Shown: positions 31,265 to 43,744 of the stretch, in pieces | How positions within the stretch are numbered: the stretch's first letter is position 1 | How the letters are laid out: the number at the start of each line of letters is the position of its first letter | NCBI GenBank assembly: GCA_030220185.1 | Contig: JASPKZ010008350.1 | Span: forward strand, 2,446,001-2,510,000 | Direction: 5' to 3' | Length of the DNA stretch: 64,000 nt | Origin: Diploptera punctata | Lineage: Eukaryota; Arthropoda; Insecta; Blattodea; Blaberidae | Translations under genes and position numbers: made by a program | Notes under the pieces: generated by a model | What the model was told of the DNA's origin: nothing | Seen by the model: the letters and a program-made list of their open reading frames with translations, nothing else | The model's database searches: none

Positions 31265-32697
31265 TTACCGTAAGTAATGTCATGAGTGAATTTATCTAGA
31301 GGATTTGGAAATCAGGAGTGGCATTTCTTAGGCTATTTAACGAATAAAATTAAGCTGTATACTCACAAATCATTATTTAAATAAGTTATTTTAAAATATT
31401 TATATAGTTAATGTAAACAGCGATGTTTGAAACAAATTTGAAATGTGTGGTAATGTTTCATTTTTTATACACTGCAACTTGATCATATTATTTATTGCCA
31501 AATACGAACGCAATATTATAAAAATGCACACACTATTGAGTAACACTAAGAAATTAGGACTGGAAGTAAATATCAGTAAAACTAAATATATGGTCACACG
31601 TAGAAATACATTATATAATGGAAATGGACAGCTAATGACAAATGAGGGAAATTTTGAGGAATTGGCTGAATTCAAATACCTAGGAACAATAATCACAAAT
31701 AGGAATGAGATGCACAAAGAAATTAAACATAGGCTCAATTCTGGAAATGCATGCTAGTATGCATTGCAGAGACTTTTGATGTCCCAACTCCTTTCAAAAA
31801 ACGTTAAGCTGAAAATATATAAAACTATTATTCTACCAGTTATATTATATGGGTGCGAAACATGGACTCTTACTTTAAGGGAGGAAAGGAGGTTACGAGT
31901 ATTTGAGAATAAAGTTCTTAGGAAAATTTTTGGACCAAAGAGAGGTGAACAGACAGGTGAATGGAGAAGACTACATAACAATGAACTACATGGTCTTTAT
32001 AGGAAGCCAGATATAATAAGAACAGTTAAGTCCCGTAGACTGCGATGGGCAGGACATGTTGCGCGTATTGGGAATGAAAGACGTGCATGGAAACTTCTTG
32101 TAGGAAAGCCAGAAGGAAAGCGCCCAGTTGGTAGACCAAGAATGAGGTGGGAGAACAACATTAACTATGATTTGAGGGAAGTAGATTATACAGGGAATGA
32201 TTGGAAAGCATTAGCTCAGGATAGGGATGTTTGGAGAGCTTATGTCCGTGCGGCCATGAACCTACGGGTTCGATAGTGCCAGTGAGTAAGTAAGTATATT
32301 ATAAAAATGCACCCTAGTGGAGAAAAAATGAAACATCAAACTGTATATTATAACCAACATTATAAGTTATTAATTTATTTTTTAGTAAACAACTCGGTCG
32401 AAATCGTTATTTATAAACACAATTATTGAACACACAATTATCAAATGTGTAGTTCGAAGGAATCCGTTCATTATTTGCTATATTCAGTGATTTTGTTGGA
32501 GAGTCAGTCTCTGAAAAATAATGCTCTGGCCTGTTCAAAATATTAAAAAGGAGGAGCTTTCGTTATCACAAAAGCAGGAGCAGGTAAAGATAATTCGATA
32601 AAGGGCGAGGTGAAACACGACTGTCGTTGGTTGTAAAACAAAATTCATTGAAACATGTTTCGTCATTGACTCCCATTTGGGGCATGAGTTAAATAGT
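31265..32697 (-). mobile_element. HP copy 5, inverted, split by a LINE
   Basis: Left part 31265-31529 and right part 32296-32697 together give a long-form HP copy (GCACCCTAGTGGAGAAAAAA... TTTGGGGCATGAGTTAAATA). The terminal hairpin is degenerate (GTAATGTCATGAGTG). Confidence 0.75.
31530..32295 (+). mobile_element. LINE family R insertion with 17-bp target duplication
   Basis: Flanked by ATATTATAAAAATGCAC at 31513-31529 and 32296-32312. Coding text: LLSNTKKLGLEVNISKTKYM (after the RT YADD region), FKYLGTIITNRNEMHKEI, then after a frame change near 31760 a 170-residue open frame with PVILYGCETWTLTLREERRL, SRRLRWAGHVARIGNERRAW, GRPRMRWENNINYDLREVDY and AAMNLRVR before the stop (32276). Tail GCCAGTGAGTAAGTAAGT rather than poly(A). 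5' truncated, so the endonuclease and most of the RT are absent. The host is HP copy 5. Confidence 0.85.
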
Positions 32698-33200
32698 CAA
32701 GGAGATAGCGTTCCATCATTTACGAAATCTTCCATAGATAAATGGAAATTCGTTTATAACTGTATTACGCCGATAATGTTACGTTTTGAGCATACAGTAA
32801 TTAACAGATATAAGCGATTGGAAATTAAAACAAGAAATATATTTTATAATCCCGTTGTTCCAATGAGTACTCGTAATTAAATAAATCACTACTAATCATA
32901 GCACATTGTTTGAGTATTTATGGAATAATAGAATCCTATATGCCATGCATATAAATTTATTGCCTCTACTCTCCTACCATAGATATATTTTCGAAAATAA
33001 CTCGGTCTGGATATCATGAAACTGATGTAAATCGCAATGTGATATTAATTTGTAAATCCATTCAGGTAATTAACCCAATAATCTATGTGCTCATGTGACT
33101 GTTAATACGTTAATCAACTATAATGCAATTTCAGGTTATATGCTCCCACCATATTCAAATGTTTATGTTCTACTCCCCCTCCTACTCCTCACTATTTATT

Positions 33201-33203
<3 letters not shown>
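32698..33203. other. No recognised gene
   Basis: AT-rich spacer. Confidence 0.4.

Positions 33204-33290
<87 letters not shown>
33204..33290. repeat. (CT)n microsatellite
   Basis: About 43 uninterrupted CT units. Confidence 0.97.
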
Positions 33291-33294
<4 letters not shown>

Positions 33295-33782
33295 ACACTT
33301 TCACTATAACATATTCTGATTAATCTTCCCTCATAACGAGTACTCGAATTGGAAATAAATTGCTGCTAGTATGCGCGGACTTGCCTTGTGATTGCAAGCA
33401 TTTTATATAGTTTTAAAACAATTATTAGTTTACGTGTGCGCACTAAATGAAGAATGTGAAGTACTAAATATTAGTGAAGGAAAGTTTACCAAAAAAGTAG
33501 GTCGTGACCTGGGAAGGGAAACACTGGAAAATTCTTAAATTACTAAAAAGCTGCCTTCGCCGTTTTAGCACTTTCTGATTCAACATAATTTATAACGCGT
33601 TTACTGAAAGAAGACGTTCGTTTAAACTACATATTTAAACTAGCTGCCAATAATAAGGAAGCTGAGACTCGATGATACGCCGTTTCTGCAGTAAATAAAC
33701 AATTCCATTTCCTTTTTTCTCAATATGGTATTTATACGCCATCAAGGTACTTTCGTTAATATGAAATAAAATGTGTAAAACC
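33291..33782. other. No recognised gene
   Basis: AT-rich spacer, nothing identified. Confidence 0.4.
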
Positions 33783-34160
33783 ACTCAAAGAATTGGGTTA
33801 TTAAGAAATATGGGTGTGCAAGAGAAGCCGGCCACCATAGACATTATAGAAAAGAAAATATTACAGTACTATGGCCATGTCAAAAGAATGCCAGAGCAAA
33901 GATTACCTAAACTTATTATGGAATCGATCCCAATGGAATAGAAGAAAACAAGAAGACCAAAGAAAACTCGATAGAGGGTGTGTAAGCGGCTGTGATTGTC
34001 AGAGGATTGGAGGAAGATCAATGAATGGACAGACAGGAATGGCGTTTGGTTTTCAGAAGACAACGGCAGCTGTCATGATACCGGATGATCATGATGATGA
34101 TCATAATGATGATGATGATGATGAAGAAGTAGAAGAAGAAGAAGGAATATGGTTTTTGTA
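33783..34160 (+). mobile_element. LINE 3' end with (GAT)n(GAA)n tail
   Basis: Plus strand: EKPATIDIIEKKILQYYGHV, KRMPEQRLPKLIMES, then, after a stop, RRPKKTR and a tail of GATGATGAT and AGAAGAAGAAG. The I...LQYYGHVKRM...R.P...M pattern is a LINE C-terminus. The acidic end of the 96-codon frame is translated tail. Confidence 0.65.
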
Positions 34161-34164
34161 ATTT

Positions 34165-34667
34165 AAAATACCAGTGTGTCCCATTTGTAAAAATCTAAAA
34201 TTTTCACCTGAATTATAACATTCTAGATATTTTTACGAAAACAATATAGGCCTATAGCTTATGGTTTTTAACCCTTTAAAGAACATTCCTTTATTTTATC
34301 TATCTATATGCCCCATACTTCCCCTATGGGACACGGGTGCTCCTTAGTGGGAGTTCCTTACTTAAGCTGATTTATTTAAGCTTATCTACTTACTGATGTC
34401 AACGAGTGACATGAAACGATATGGTGTAGGCTATAGTAAATAGGCATTAGTTTTATTTAAATTAGTTGAGACGTTAGTTGCCTTGAAATTGTTACGTCAT
34501 ACTTCAAAACATTACATAACATTTCATTTTAAATAATTCAATATAATTTGTAAAATATATACAAAAAAAAATATACAAAAATATATATAAATAAGCAAAG
34601 CTCAATGATATAAACTTAAAATCGTAATCATAGATGTCCAAAGTCTCCAAATTAAAATTATGAATAA
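34165..34667. other. No recognised gene; S2 SINE tip near 34395
   Basis: GATGTCAACGAGTGACAT near 34396 matches the 3' end of SINE S2 inverted; the rest is AT-rich. Confidence 0.4.
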
Positions 34668-35297
34668 ACAAAAAACTAAATATATGGTCACACGTAGAAA
34701 TGCGTTATATAATGGAAATGGACAGCTAATGACAAAATGAAGGAAATTTTGAGGAAGTGGCTGAATTCAAATACCTAGGAACAATAATCACAAAACAGGA
34801 ATGAGATGCATAAAGAAATTAAACATATACTCAATTCTGGAAATGCGTGCTATTATGCATTACAGAGTCTCTTGACGTCCCAACTCCTTTCAAAAAAACG
34901 TTAAACTGGATATATATTGGACCAAAGAGAGATGAACAGACAAATGAATGTAGAAGACTACTTAATAGTGAACTACATGGTATTTATAGGAAGCCAGATA
35001 TAATAAGAACAGTTAAGTCTCGTAGACTGCGATGGGCAAGATATGTTATACGATTGGGAAATGAAATAGGTGAATGGAAGCTTCTTGTAGGAAATCCAGG
35101 GGGAAAACGTCCAGTTGGTAGACCAACAATGAGGTTGGAGAGTAAGAACTATGATTTGACGGAAAGTAGATTATACAAGGAATGATTGGAAAACATTAGC
35201 TCAGGATAGGGATGTACGGAGAGCTTATATCCGCGCGGCCATGAGCCTACGGGTTCTATAGTGCTAGTGACCTATTTAGTTAGTTAGTTAGTTACAT
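34668..35297 (+). mobile_element. LINE family R, decayed copy
   Basis: Same 3' region as 31530-32295, with deletions: KYMVTRRNALYNG-like start, then YIGPKRDEQTNECRRL (a deletion removes the CETWTLT block), SRRLRWARYVIRLGNE, GRPTMRLESKNYDLTES. Tail TAGTGCTAGTGACC then (TTAG)n at 35276-35295. Multiple frameshifts. Confidence 0.75.
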
Positions 35298-36228
35298 TAA
35301 TAGCTACCGAGTATGGCTTATTCATATTTACTTTTTGAATTACAAACCAGTTTCCATTAAGCTGACACAATTAATTTTTAACGTTGCGGGTTATCATTTT
35401 AAACAATCTATAATTGACTGAATCGCTGTATCTGTAGACATGACTTCACATGTAAGGATCCATTACATAAAAACTATTAAATAGAGTTCGAGTTTAAGTA
35501 AACACATTTTGAAAATGCAATGTTCCCTAGAAATGCAGTGCTTTTAAAAACTTTAAAAACTAAAACGAAATTGCCTTTATTTCCTAGCATTCGTAATTAT
35601 ACTAATGGGTTAAGTAACCGATTTCATTGGAGTATTTCTAGTTGATATTTTTAATGATCTTTCGTGGTTTATTTATAGCTAGATTTACCCTTATTTCCAG
35701 TTTCAACTACATGAGCATCAGAGAAAACTTGCTATCGAGTTTCTTTTTTCTTTCCCAAGCTATCTCATTTCATAATACCATTGGGAACAATTATTTGGAA
35801 CAGATCTAGGTCAAACAATTTCATTCCATGCCATTTTATTTTTGGTAAGTGAAGATTGAATAAACAGCCATGTTCTGTAAGATAAAACAGACCGTTATTA
35901 TTGATATAATCCAAGAGAGAGAAAGAAAGAGAGGAGTACATACATCAAGCAGGAAAGCTCACTGATGCAGGAAGGCTAGGCTTTCATATAGAGGGTAATA
36001 TAGGGAGCTTGAGTTATGGTGTATAGGCTTAGTTTGTCTGCATTGTGCTGGACAAAAGCCATAAATGGAGACAATATGTACAACATTTCAATAACTTACA
36101 ATTTCTTACTTTTAACGTTAATCAACCTATCGTCTATTGTTAAGGAAATTAACATTTTTTCGTCCTAATTTTTAACAACGCCGCAAATTTATTGAAATTA
36201 AATGGGTCCTAGTCTTTAATGTATTAAA
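35298..36228. other. No recognised gene
   Basis: AT-rich; a purine patch AGAGAGAAAGAAAGAGAGG near 35914 is not part of a recognised element. Confidence 0.4.
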
Positions 36229-36820
36229 ATGACTATTTAACTCATGTCGCAAATGGTAGTCAATGACCAATCACGTTTCAATGAATTCTGTTTTACACCA
36301 ATGACAGTCGTGTTTCACCTCGCTCTTTATCGATTTCTGTTTATCAGCTCCTGCTTTTGTGATAAAGAAAGCTCCTCCGTTTTAATATTCTGAACAGGTT
36401 AGACCATTAATTTTCTCCAACCAATATATTGAATATAGCAAATAATGAATAGATTCAGTGATTTTACTGAGTTGTTTATTCAAAATATAAATGATTAACC
36501 TATAATGTTGATTATAATAGTTTGATGCGTTTCATTATTTCTCCACTAGAGTGCATTCTTACTATATTGCGATCCTATTTGGCAATAAATAATATGATCG
36601 AGTTGCAGTGAATATACATAACCTCACATTTCTAATTTGTTTTCAAACATCGCCATTTACATTAACTATATAAATATTTTGAAACACCGGTAACTATATT
36701 CAAATAATTATTTTTTATTAAAGAGCTTAATTTTATTCGTTAAATAGTCCTAACAAATGCCACTCTTGATTTCCGAATTTATCGATAATTTGGAAATCAC
36801 TCGTGGCATTACTTATGATA
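36229..36820 (+). mobile_element. HP copy 6, long form
   Basis: Starts ATGACTATTTAACTCATG and ends CGTGGCATTACTTATGA. Has a reduced hairpin (GATTTCCGAATTTATCGATA). Confidence 0.8.
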
Positions 36821-36921
36821 GACTTAATGGTATTAAGTTGTGTTTAGTAATACTGTAGTTGTCTTAATTTCTACCATAACTCTTTTATATTAAGTGTTAG
36901 AATTCCAGTAATTGACAAATA

Positions 36922-37200
36922 TATCATCATCATCATGAACAAATTCGTTTTAGGCCATGTGGCCTGTACGGTAAACCTAGCGAAGATGGTCTTGATCTTT
37001 CCACCGATGTTTTGGTCTTCCTTGGTCCCTATGTCCAGTTGGGGTATATTGGAATGCCAATTTTGGAAGTCTATTTCTTGCCATTCTTCTCAGATGATTT
37101 TTCCATTCTTGCTGGTATCTTTGGATATCTTCATTTAAACTTGCTACTCCAAGTTTTCCTCTGATAGTAGTGTTCCTTTGGTGATCCAGTCTATTAACTC
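36922..37200 (-). mobile_element. LINE 3' fragment with (ATG)n tail
   Basis: Plus strand begins ATCATCATCATCATGAAC then TTTTAGGCCATGTGGCC. The minus sense has HQRNTTIRGKLGVAS-like text typical of LINE 3' ends. Weakly conserved. Confidence 0.45.
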
Positions 37201-37687
37201 CACAAATATATAATTAGCATAATAAATTGTTTTTATTGTTCTGTTTTTCAAAACATGGTTCACACATTTAATAAAATATCAATGAAGTAACGTAGACATA
37301 GTTATGTTGTAATTAAATATAAAACAAATAAAATTCAAAATATATTTTAATAATATTATAATTTAAGATGTTATAAAACTCTTCCTTTTATATTATTCAG
37401 TTATATAATTAATAGTATTCACAAGTATAATTAGTAGATGCATCTATTAATTTCACATAATCTTACTTCGAACCTTGTTTATCTGAACAGATTGGTGATT
37501 CCTGGATATAAAAAAGTAACATCAAGACTATTAGGGGAATTGATTATTAAGTTTACAAGCAACTTTGTTTTCAGCTAATTCATTTTGAGAGAACATGGAT
37601 AAAAATTGTATTTATTTTGAATAGCCGTTTAGTGAATAAAATAATAGAATCCAAAATAACGTATTCATAACCTGTATGTATAATAGG
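37201..37687. other. No recognised gene
   Basis: Strongly AT-rich spacer. Confidence 0.4.
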
Positions 37688-37835
37688 GTTATAACTTTTT
37701 GGACTTTTGTGAAATAAAATATTTCCTGTGCAATAGATGTATGAACGTTTGCTTAAAACCATCGAAAAAGGCCTTCATTTCGCTGAGCTTCAAGAAAAGG
37801 TCACCCCTAAACCAATATCAAATATTGCTATATAA

Positions 37836-37839
<4 letters not shown>

Positions 37840-37867
<28 letters not shown>

Positions 37868-40361
37868 GCTTTATTTTACCTGGCAGAGTTAAGGCCTTAA
37901 GGCCTTGTCTTCCACTCAACCAGGTTTAAAAAAAATACAAAAGAAAAGTCTTAAATCTAAATTACAATATATATATATAAACGATTACAAGTTATGAATA
38001 CAATACAATTAATATTTATAATGTATTTTGATTTACTCTAAATTTAACGAATTAAATATATAATATGTACAAGATATATAAAAAAACGAGGAAAAGATTA
38101 ATGACATAGTATAAAATTAAATAAATAGAGAAAAATTAATTATTAGACAACAGGTAACTGTATAAGCGTGACTTAAAGGTGCCAAGTGTGCGGCAACCCC
38201 TGATATCTTGAGGAAGGAGATTCCAGGAGCGGGCGGAGGCTACTGTGAAGGAAGTAGAATAGGAGGAAGTGCTATGAAGAGGAATTGTTAGCAGACTGCT
38301 ATCTTGTGACCTAGTGTCAATATTGTGGTAGGAGGATAACTTCTCAAATCTGGACGCCAGGTAAGTAGGAATGTAGGAATTCAGAAGCTTGAAAAGTAGC
38401 GAAAGAGAGTGCAATTTACGTCTGTCAGTAAGACGGAGCCAAGAGAGGTTATTAAAGTGTTCGGAAATATGGTCATAACGGCGGATATTGAAAATGAATC
38501 GAATGCAAGCATTATGAACACGCTGCAGTCTCTGCGACAAGGCATAGTTTAGATCATTATATATAATGTCACAATAATCGAAGTGTGGTAACACAAGATT
38601 CTGCACTAGGATTTGTTTTAACGAAACTGGGAGAAAATTCTTTAAACGTCTAAGATAATGTAAGATGGAGAAAGTCTTTTTACATATGTGTTCACTTGTG
38701 TTTGCCAGGTTAAATTTGCGTCTAGATGTAGTCCAAGATCTATTACTGAAGAAGAATAAGGGATAATTATATTATTTATAGTAATGTTTGGAAGTGTAGA
38801 TATGTCAAAGGTTGTAAGCAGTCTTTGTTGTCCCATTAGAATTACTTGTGACTTGTTAGGATTTAGATTTAGACCGATACTTGAAGACCAGTTAAAGATG
38901 GATATGAGATCGTCATTCATTTTCATCAAGCTGTTATAGAGAGAATGAGGAGGTGAATGTAGGTAAATTTGGAGATCATCAGCATAGAGGTGATAACGGC
39001 AGTGCTTTAGTACAGTTGGCAAATCATTTATGTAAATTGAGAAAGAAGAGGTCCGAGAACACTGCCCTGGGGGACTCCAGCCGGCACGTTACGCCAAGTC
39101 GAAGATCTAGAGTTTAATGAAACGTATTGTTGACGACCGTGCAGGTATGAGTCAAACCAGGATACAGCGCTGTCAGACAAATGTAGGTGCTTGAGCTTTA
39201 TCATAAGTAAGTCGTGGTCTACTGTGTCAAAAGCTTTGCTGAAGTCAAGTAAGGTTAAAGGAGTCAATTGACGTCTGTCCACGGCTTCACGAATATCTTC
39301 GGTAATTTTTAGCAAAGCTGTGGTTGTGCTATGACCAGATCTAAAGCCGGATTGATAAGGATCAAGGAGGTGATTTCTTGGAGATAATCAGTCATTTGCT
39401 TATGTACAATATATTCCAGGGCTTTAGATAATGTCGGAAGGATGCTAATCGGTCGGAAGTCATTACAGTTAGTAGGTGTACTTATTTTTGGTATAGGCCG
39501 AACTCTAGACTGTTTCCATACAATAGGGAAGATAGAAGTTATAAGGGAAGCATTGAAAATATGAGTCACTGTGGGTAGTATAATGTCAATGATTTTATTT
39601 AGCATTAAAATGCTGATGTTATCTGTTCCTTGCGCATTGGATTTAATCCGCTTGAGTGCTTTTTTAACGTCTATAGGCGAAATGTCGTTAAAGTAAAATT
39701 TATCTCTTCCTATATGTGGGGATGGGGATAAGTCTTTAAGAGTGTCTATTTTAGTCTTGTTGTCTGGAGGTGTCTTGGGTATTGAGGTAAAATGTTCATT
39801 TAAGTCATCTACAGAAATGTCTATAGAGTCAGTTGAGGGATTCAACTGTCTAAGTCCCATTGTACGGAGATTTCGCCAAGTGTCCCGTGCACTTATTTCA
39901 GGTCCGATTATACTGTGGGCGTGTCGTAGTTTGGCATTGCGTATAGATTGTGTAGTTGTGTTTCTAAGTTGTTTGTACAGTTGCCAGTTCTCGTCATTTT
40001 TATGTCGTCTGTATGTTCGGTATGCTTTGTCTCGTTTTGACATAAGTTCACGTATTGAATCATTCATCCAGGGAGCAGGGGAGCGGGAAAATCGTCGGGT
40101 TTTTACTGGTGCATGTCTGTCGTATAGTTGTAGTATCAGTGTATTAAATGTGTCTACTTTTTCATCAACTGATCTAAGATTCCATATTGAATACCAAGGT
40201 AGTTCTAAAGCGTCTGATTTTAGTTTAGTATCGTCTATGTTTTGTAAATTTCTGTACGTAATCAATTTAGAGCGTCTTTTAGGACATTGGAGTGAGTATT
40301 CTACGAATACAATGTCATGAGCAGATATGCCAGGAGCAGGAATTTGTCCATATGACACGTA
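37840..40361 (-). mobile_element. CR1-like LINE, 5'-truncated, 2.5 kb
   Basis: Best-preserved retroelement here. From 40358 downward: the end of the endonuclease region, a linker, then the reverse transcriptase and a C-terminal domain ending at 38136, and a 3' UTR with AACTCTGCCAGGTAAAATAA and an (ATT)n tail at 37840-37865. The 5' end breaks off within the endonuclease. No obvious target duplication is visible, because the site lies in the loop of a foldback element. Confidence 0.85.
38136..40358 (-). pseudogene. CR1-like ORF2 reverse transcriptase (frameshifted)
   Basis: Open segments on the minus strand: 40358-39309, 39315-39028, 39022-38642 and 38606-38136; they need three frame changes, near 39350, 39048 and 38680. 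RT marks: FNASLITSIFPIVWKQSRVR and FRPISILPTLSKALEY (motifs 1-2), LLDFSKAFDTVDHDLL (motif A, D near 39244-39246), GVPQGSVLGPLL (motif B), YHLYADDLQIY (motif C, DD near 38975-38980). The C-terminal domain includes VLPHFDYCDIIYNDL and SARSWNLLPQDIR. No RNase H. This layout is typical of CR1/L2-type LINEs; the precise clade is inferred. Confidence 0.85.
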
Positions 40362-40492
40362 TTTGGGAGTGACCTTTTCTTGAACTCATTGAAATGAAGG
40401 TCTTTTCCAATGGTTTTAAGTAAACATTCACCCATTCATTGCACCGGAAATATTTTATTTCACCAAAGTCCAAAACGTTATAACACTAGAGG

Positions 40493-40770
40493 GTTAAAAC
40501 TTTTTGGACTTTTGTGAATTATGAAATATTTTTTTAGCAAGGAATGGGCGAACTGTTACTTAAAACCATTGAGAAAGGCCTTCGTTTTACTGAGGTTCAA
40601 AAAAAAGGTCACCCCCAAATCAATATTAAATATAAATATAGTTCGGGGTGACCTTTTCTTGAAGCTCAGTGAAATGAAGGTCTTTTTGAATGGTTTTAAG
40701 TAAACGTTTACCCATTCAAAGTACAGGAAATATTTTAATTCACAAAAATCCAAAAAGTTAGCACCCAAAT
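40493..40770. repeat. Foldback MITE FB-C, complete copy
   Basis: Left arm 40497-40617 (TTTTTGGACTTTTGTGAATT...) and right arm 40647-40768, about 120 bp each, loop about 30 bp (ATTAAATATAAATATAGTTC). Directly follows the split copy, so the two lie in tandem. Overlapping 60-74-codon frames on both strands result from the arm symmetry. Confidence 0.85.
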
Positions 40771-40861
40771 ATATACACATAGTAATAAGGATGCTCCAGT
40801 AGCATGTATTTCCTTAGCCTAAAAAAACTAAACTCCATGGCGCGACAGGCCTATAAGATCC

Positions 40862-41175
40862 TTGGCTTGCTCTCCGGCTGCTGGCCTCACAACTAAGTGT
40901 GTCATTCACAGAGGTAGACGATTATCCAGCCAGTGTAGGGCTGACATATGGTCAGCATGTCGGGTCCGCTCACCGTGATAGCTGGTTTTCTCAACCCGAA
41001 GCCGCTACATATTGTAGCTACCCAAATTCGTCTCGATGCTGGGTGGGCATCGGTCCAATACTAGCCGAAATTCCATGAGAATTTTTTTTCCCCCATGGAG
41101 GACCGAACCAGCGCAAGTCCCATAGTTCTGCGCCCAGGAATCTTGCCTTAACCACTCGGCTACGGCGCTGATCCT
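40862..41175 (-). mobile_element. SINE S3, second copy
   Basis: Minus-strand head GCGCCGTAGCCGAGTGGTTA and B box CGCTGGTTCGGTCCTCCATG, body CCCACCCAGCATCGAGAC, end GCCAGCAGCCGGAG. Same organisation as 14824-15133. Confidence 0.8.
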
Positions 41176-42285
41176 ATTTTCATTTATTTACGCTTATTTC
41201 CCTACACATGTCAATAAGGTACATGTAGTTTGTACTTCGCCTTAATGATATATTCATAACACAATATAGTTAATTTAATCAGTTTCTTTAATTTCCGATA
41301 AAAATCTAACAGTTGAAGGTGAGAATGAGTTTTTTAGGACATAAAATAAACTGTTCTTTTTTCATTTATACATTTTGTAATAATTCAAGAAAACTTTGAA
41401 GCATGATGACATATAAAACTTATTAATAACCAAATTTAACAATACGTTATAGATGCATTTCACTGCACTTTTCTGAAGAATTTGCATGAACAATTGCACA
41501 ATGACGCAATAACACTGGTCAACATGATTTTTGTCTCATGAGTATCAATAGTTGCACTTAATGCAGTTTTTTTATCGTGTTTTCAAATATGTATTCGGAA
41601 TTCCTCCATCACCCACAGTTTTTTATTTCAATTTCAATTAATGGATTTAAATAATTATTTTTTTAATAAACTTTTTCGTCCATTTGTCCATTGTAAATTA
41701 AAACCAAATGAGCTAACTCAGGTGATTTCAGCTTTGGAAAAAGAGATATCAAGGCAAATGGAATCCTAATATGCTGGCCGATTATTGTTGGACCATCAAG
41801 AGGGATGCTCCACAGGCGAAATATAGCAGAAAATAGTAATTTCTTACTTTCTAGGTGAGTCCGAATGTTCGAATATTGTGTAGTTACGAATGTGGAAAAT
41901 ATTAAAGTGTTTGAAATTATAAATTTCTGTCTCTCGGAAACCTTGCGTGATGAAGAAAATCCAATATCATGTTTGAATTCAGGAGAAAAAATACTAACAG
42001 AATAACATATTTTTCTTTCTGAGACAAAAAGTAAAGGTTTTTTTTGTTGCTCAGTGTAATGGGAAAGCAATAAGAAGGAAAGAACAAAATCAACAACATT
42101 GTGATAGTAGACTGCTCTGATTTATTATTAAATTCTTATATTTTAATAACCACTATAAACTAGTGTAAATGTACACATTTTAAACATCTGTAAATGCTAT
42201 TACATTAGATTATCTGGGATATCACAGAAATTTCAAAACTATTCGAATTGTAGATATACTTACATAATAGTGTTCTGCCAATGAG
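41176..42285. other. No recognised gene
   Basis: A 135-codon minus-strand frame (41663-42070) has no recognisable domain and no compositional support; left unannotated. Confidence 0.35.
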
Positions 42286-42287
42286 CA

Positions 42288-42850
42288 GGTCTTTCACTGC
42301 AAACTCAGCATTCTCCACTCCTTCCTTATCTCAGCTTTCCTTTTTTCGTATCCGCATACAAACCATTTATTTTAATACAATCATCTGATGTATTTTTCTG
42401 CCTCTAACTTTATTTCCGTTGATCATTCCTTCTAGGGCATTCGTCAGCAGTTTCTTCTTAGCCAGTGACCAATCCAATTTATTTTCCTCTCCTTTAAGGG
42501 TTCCAGAATTGTTCTTCCTTCATCCACTCTGTCTAGCAATTTTTTTTATGTTGTCTGTCCATTTTACACGTTTCATCCTTCTCCATATCCATATCTCAAA
42601 AGCTTGCAGTCACTTTTCCTCGTTACGTCATAACGTCCAAGTCTCTTCACCATACAATGCTACACTCCACACAAAGCGCTTCACTAGCCTCTTCCGTAAT
42701 TCTTTTGGCAAAGGCCCGCAGAAAATGCTTCTCTTCTTGTTGAAAGTTTATTTTGCCTACTTCTTGACTGCAGTCCATGTTACTAATTGTAGATGTGGAT
42801 ACCTTAAATTGGAACGTAGGTACTTTGATCTAATATTATGGCGGTTGTTA
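42288..42850 (-). mobile_element. LINE 3' half fragment
   Basis: Minus strand contains KRFVWSVALYGEETWTLRRN-like and MWRRMKRVKWTDNIKK-like segments and LKGEENKLDWSLAKKKLLTN, the C-terminal tail of a common arthropod LINE group (based on remembered family features). The 145-codon plus-strand frame is antisense to it. Confidence 0.65.
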
Positions 42851-43630
42851 GACTGAAGAATAATATTTCATTTATTTCCGTAAGACAGGCGTAGGAATGA
42901 TGGAGTGTTGAATGCCAAAGTAATTAGGACATGGTGAATTTAGGAACCGTATTTACAAGAATTATTTTTAATGGAACACACTTCTATTTGTCACAAAAGT
43001 GACACATAGATTGTAATAACATTATCCGGGAATTTCACTTTTATCGACATTATATAAAATTCCATGCCATATCTTTTGGCGAGTTTAACTCATCTTTTCA
43101 GTATCCGGATAATTGTTGAAAACAAATGGGTGTACAAGGAGTCATGCATCACATTATATAGATTTAAAAAATCCTTAAGACTCTGTTAGGAGATACACTC
43201 TTTACCAAAATAAAAGTTTGAATTTGGTGTATAGAAAAAGAATAATAACAAAAATATTATTCTATGGTACTCGGATGAATGTACGAATATGTAATCATAA
43301 GTCAATTCTAACTAAAGGATGCATTATTTTTAATGTTGCCCTCAATTTTGTTCTTCAGGTTAAGAAATTTAGGAGAAAAATATGGATGTATATATGGATG
43401 CCGTTCACCGATGAATGAATCTATAGGGCATTTGGTTTTACTTTACCGCTCAAGATTATGCAGTGAACAACAGAGAAAGAGATACATTTACGAAGATGCC
43501 GAATTTCATTCAACTGCCAAACCAGCTTGGGCTAATATGGTTACTCGAATGACTTGTAGAATGGAATGCGTTTCGCACCGGCAACAGCGACAGAAAGCAC
43601 GTGGTGTCAGTTGTCTTAGCTTAGCGCTTC
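42851..43630. other. No recognised gene
   Basis: Includes TTTACCGCTCAAGATTATGCA at 43442, the 20-bp motif of the inverted repeat at 10838. Confidence 0.35.
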
Positions 43631-43631
43631 G

Positions 43632-43715
43632 TTTCCCAACATATGGGTCGCGAAACCCAGGGAGTTCGCAAAATATTTCAATAGGTCGCCAAAACTTTTC
43701 CGTGAAGGCGGGGGG
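43632..43715 (+). repeat. hAT-like terminal fragment
   Basis: TTTCCCAACATATGGGTCGCG followed by GGGAGTTCGCAAAATATTTC resembles the ends of hAT-type elements, which often read 'gtttcccaacc..gggtcgcg' (from memory). No partner end; it runs into the polypurine array. Confidence 0.35.
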
Positions 43716-43744
43716 GGAGGGGAGGCAGAACACGAGGGCGGTAG

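Larger units (their letters stand above)
37688..40488. repeat. Foldback MITE (family FB-C), split by a CR1-like LINE
   Basis: Left arm 37690-37815 (TTTTTGGACTTTTGTGAAAT ... AAGAAAAGGTCACCCC) and right arm 40363-40485, its inverse (TTGGGAGTGACCTTTTCTTG ... GTCCAAAACGTTATAAC). The loop (AATATCAAATATTGC) is where the LINE sits. Comparison with the uninterrupted copy at 40493 makes the order of events clear. Confidence 0.85.

Noticed and set aside
39742..40320. 192-codon plus-strand frame
   Set aside because: It is antisense to the CR1-like linker region, which has clear protein similarity on the minus strand.
41663..42070. 135-codon minus-strand frame
   Set aside because: No recognisable family, motif or supporting context; length is not unusual by chance in 64 kb.
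42419..42856. 145-codon plus-strand frame resembling a membrane protein
   Set aside because: Antisense to a minus-strand LINE tail; hydrophobicity comes from T-rich composition.
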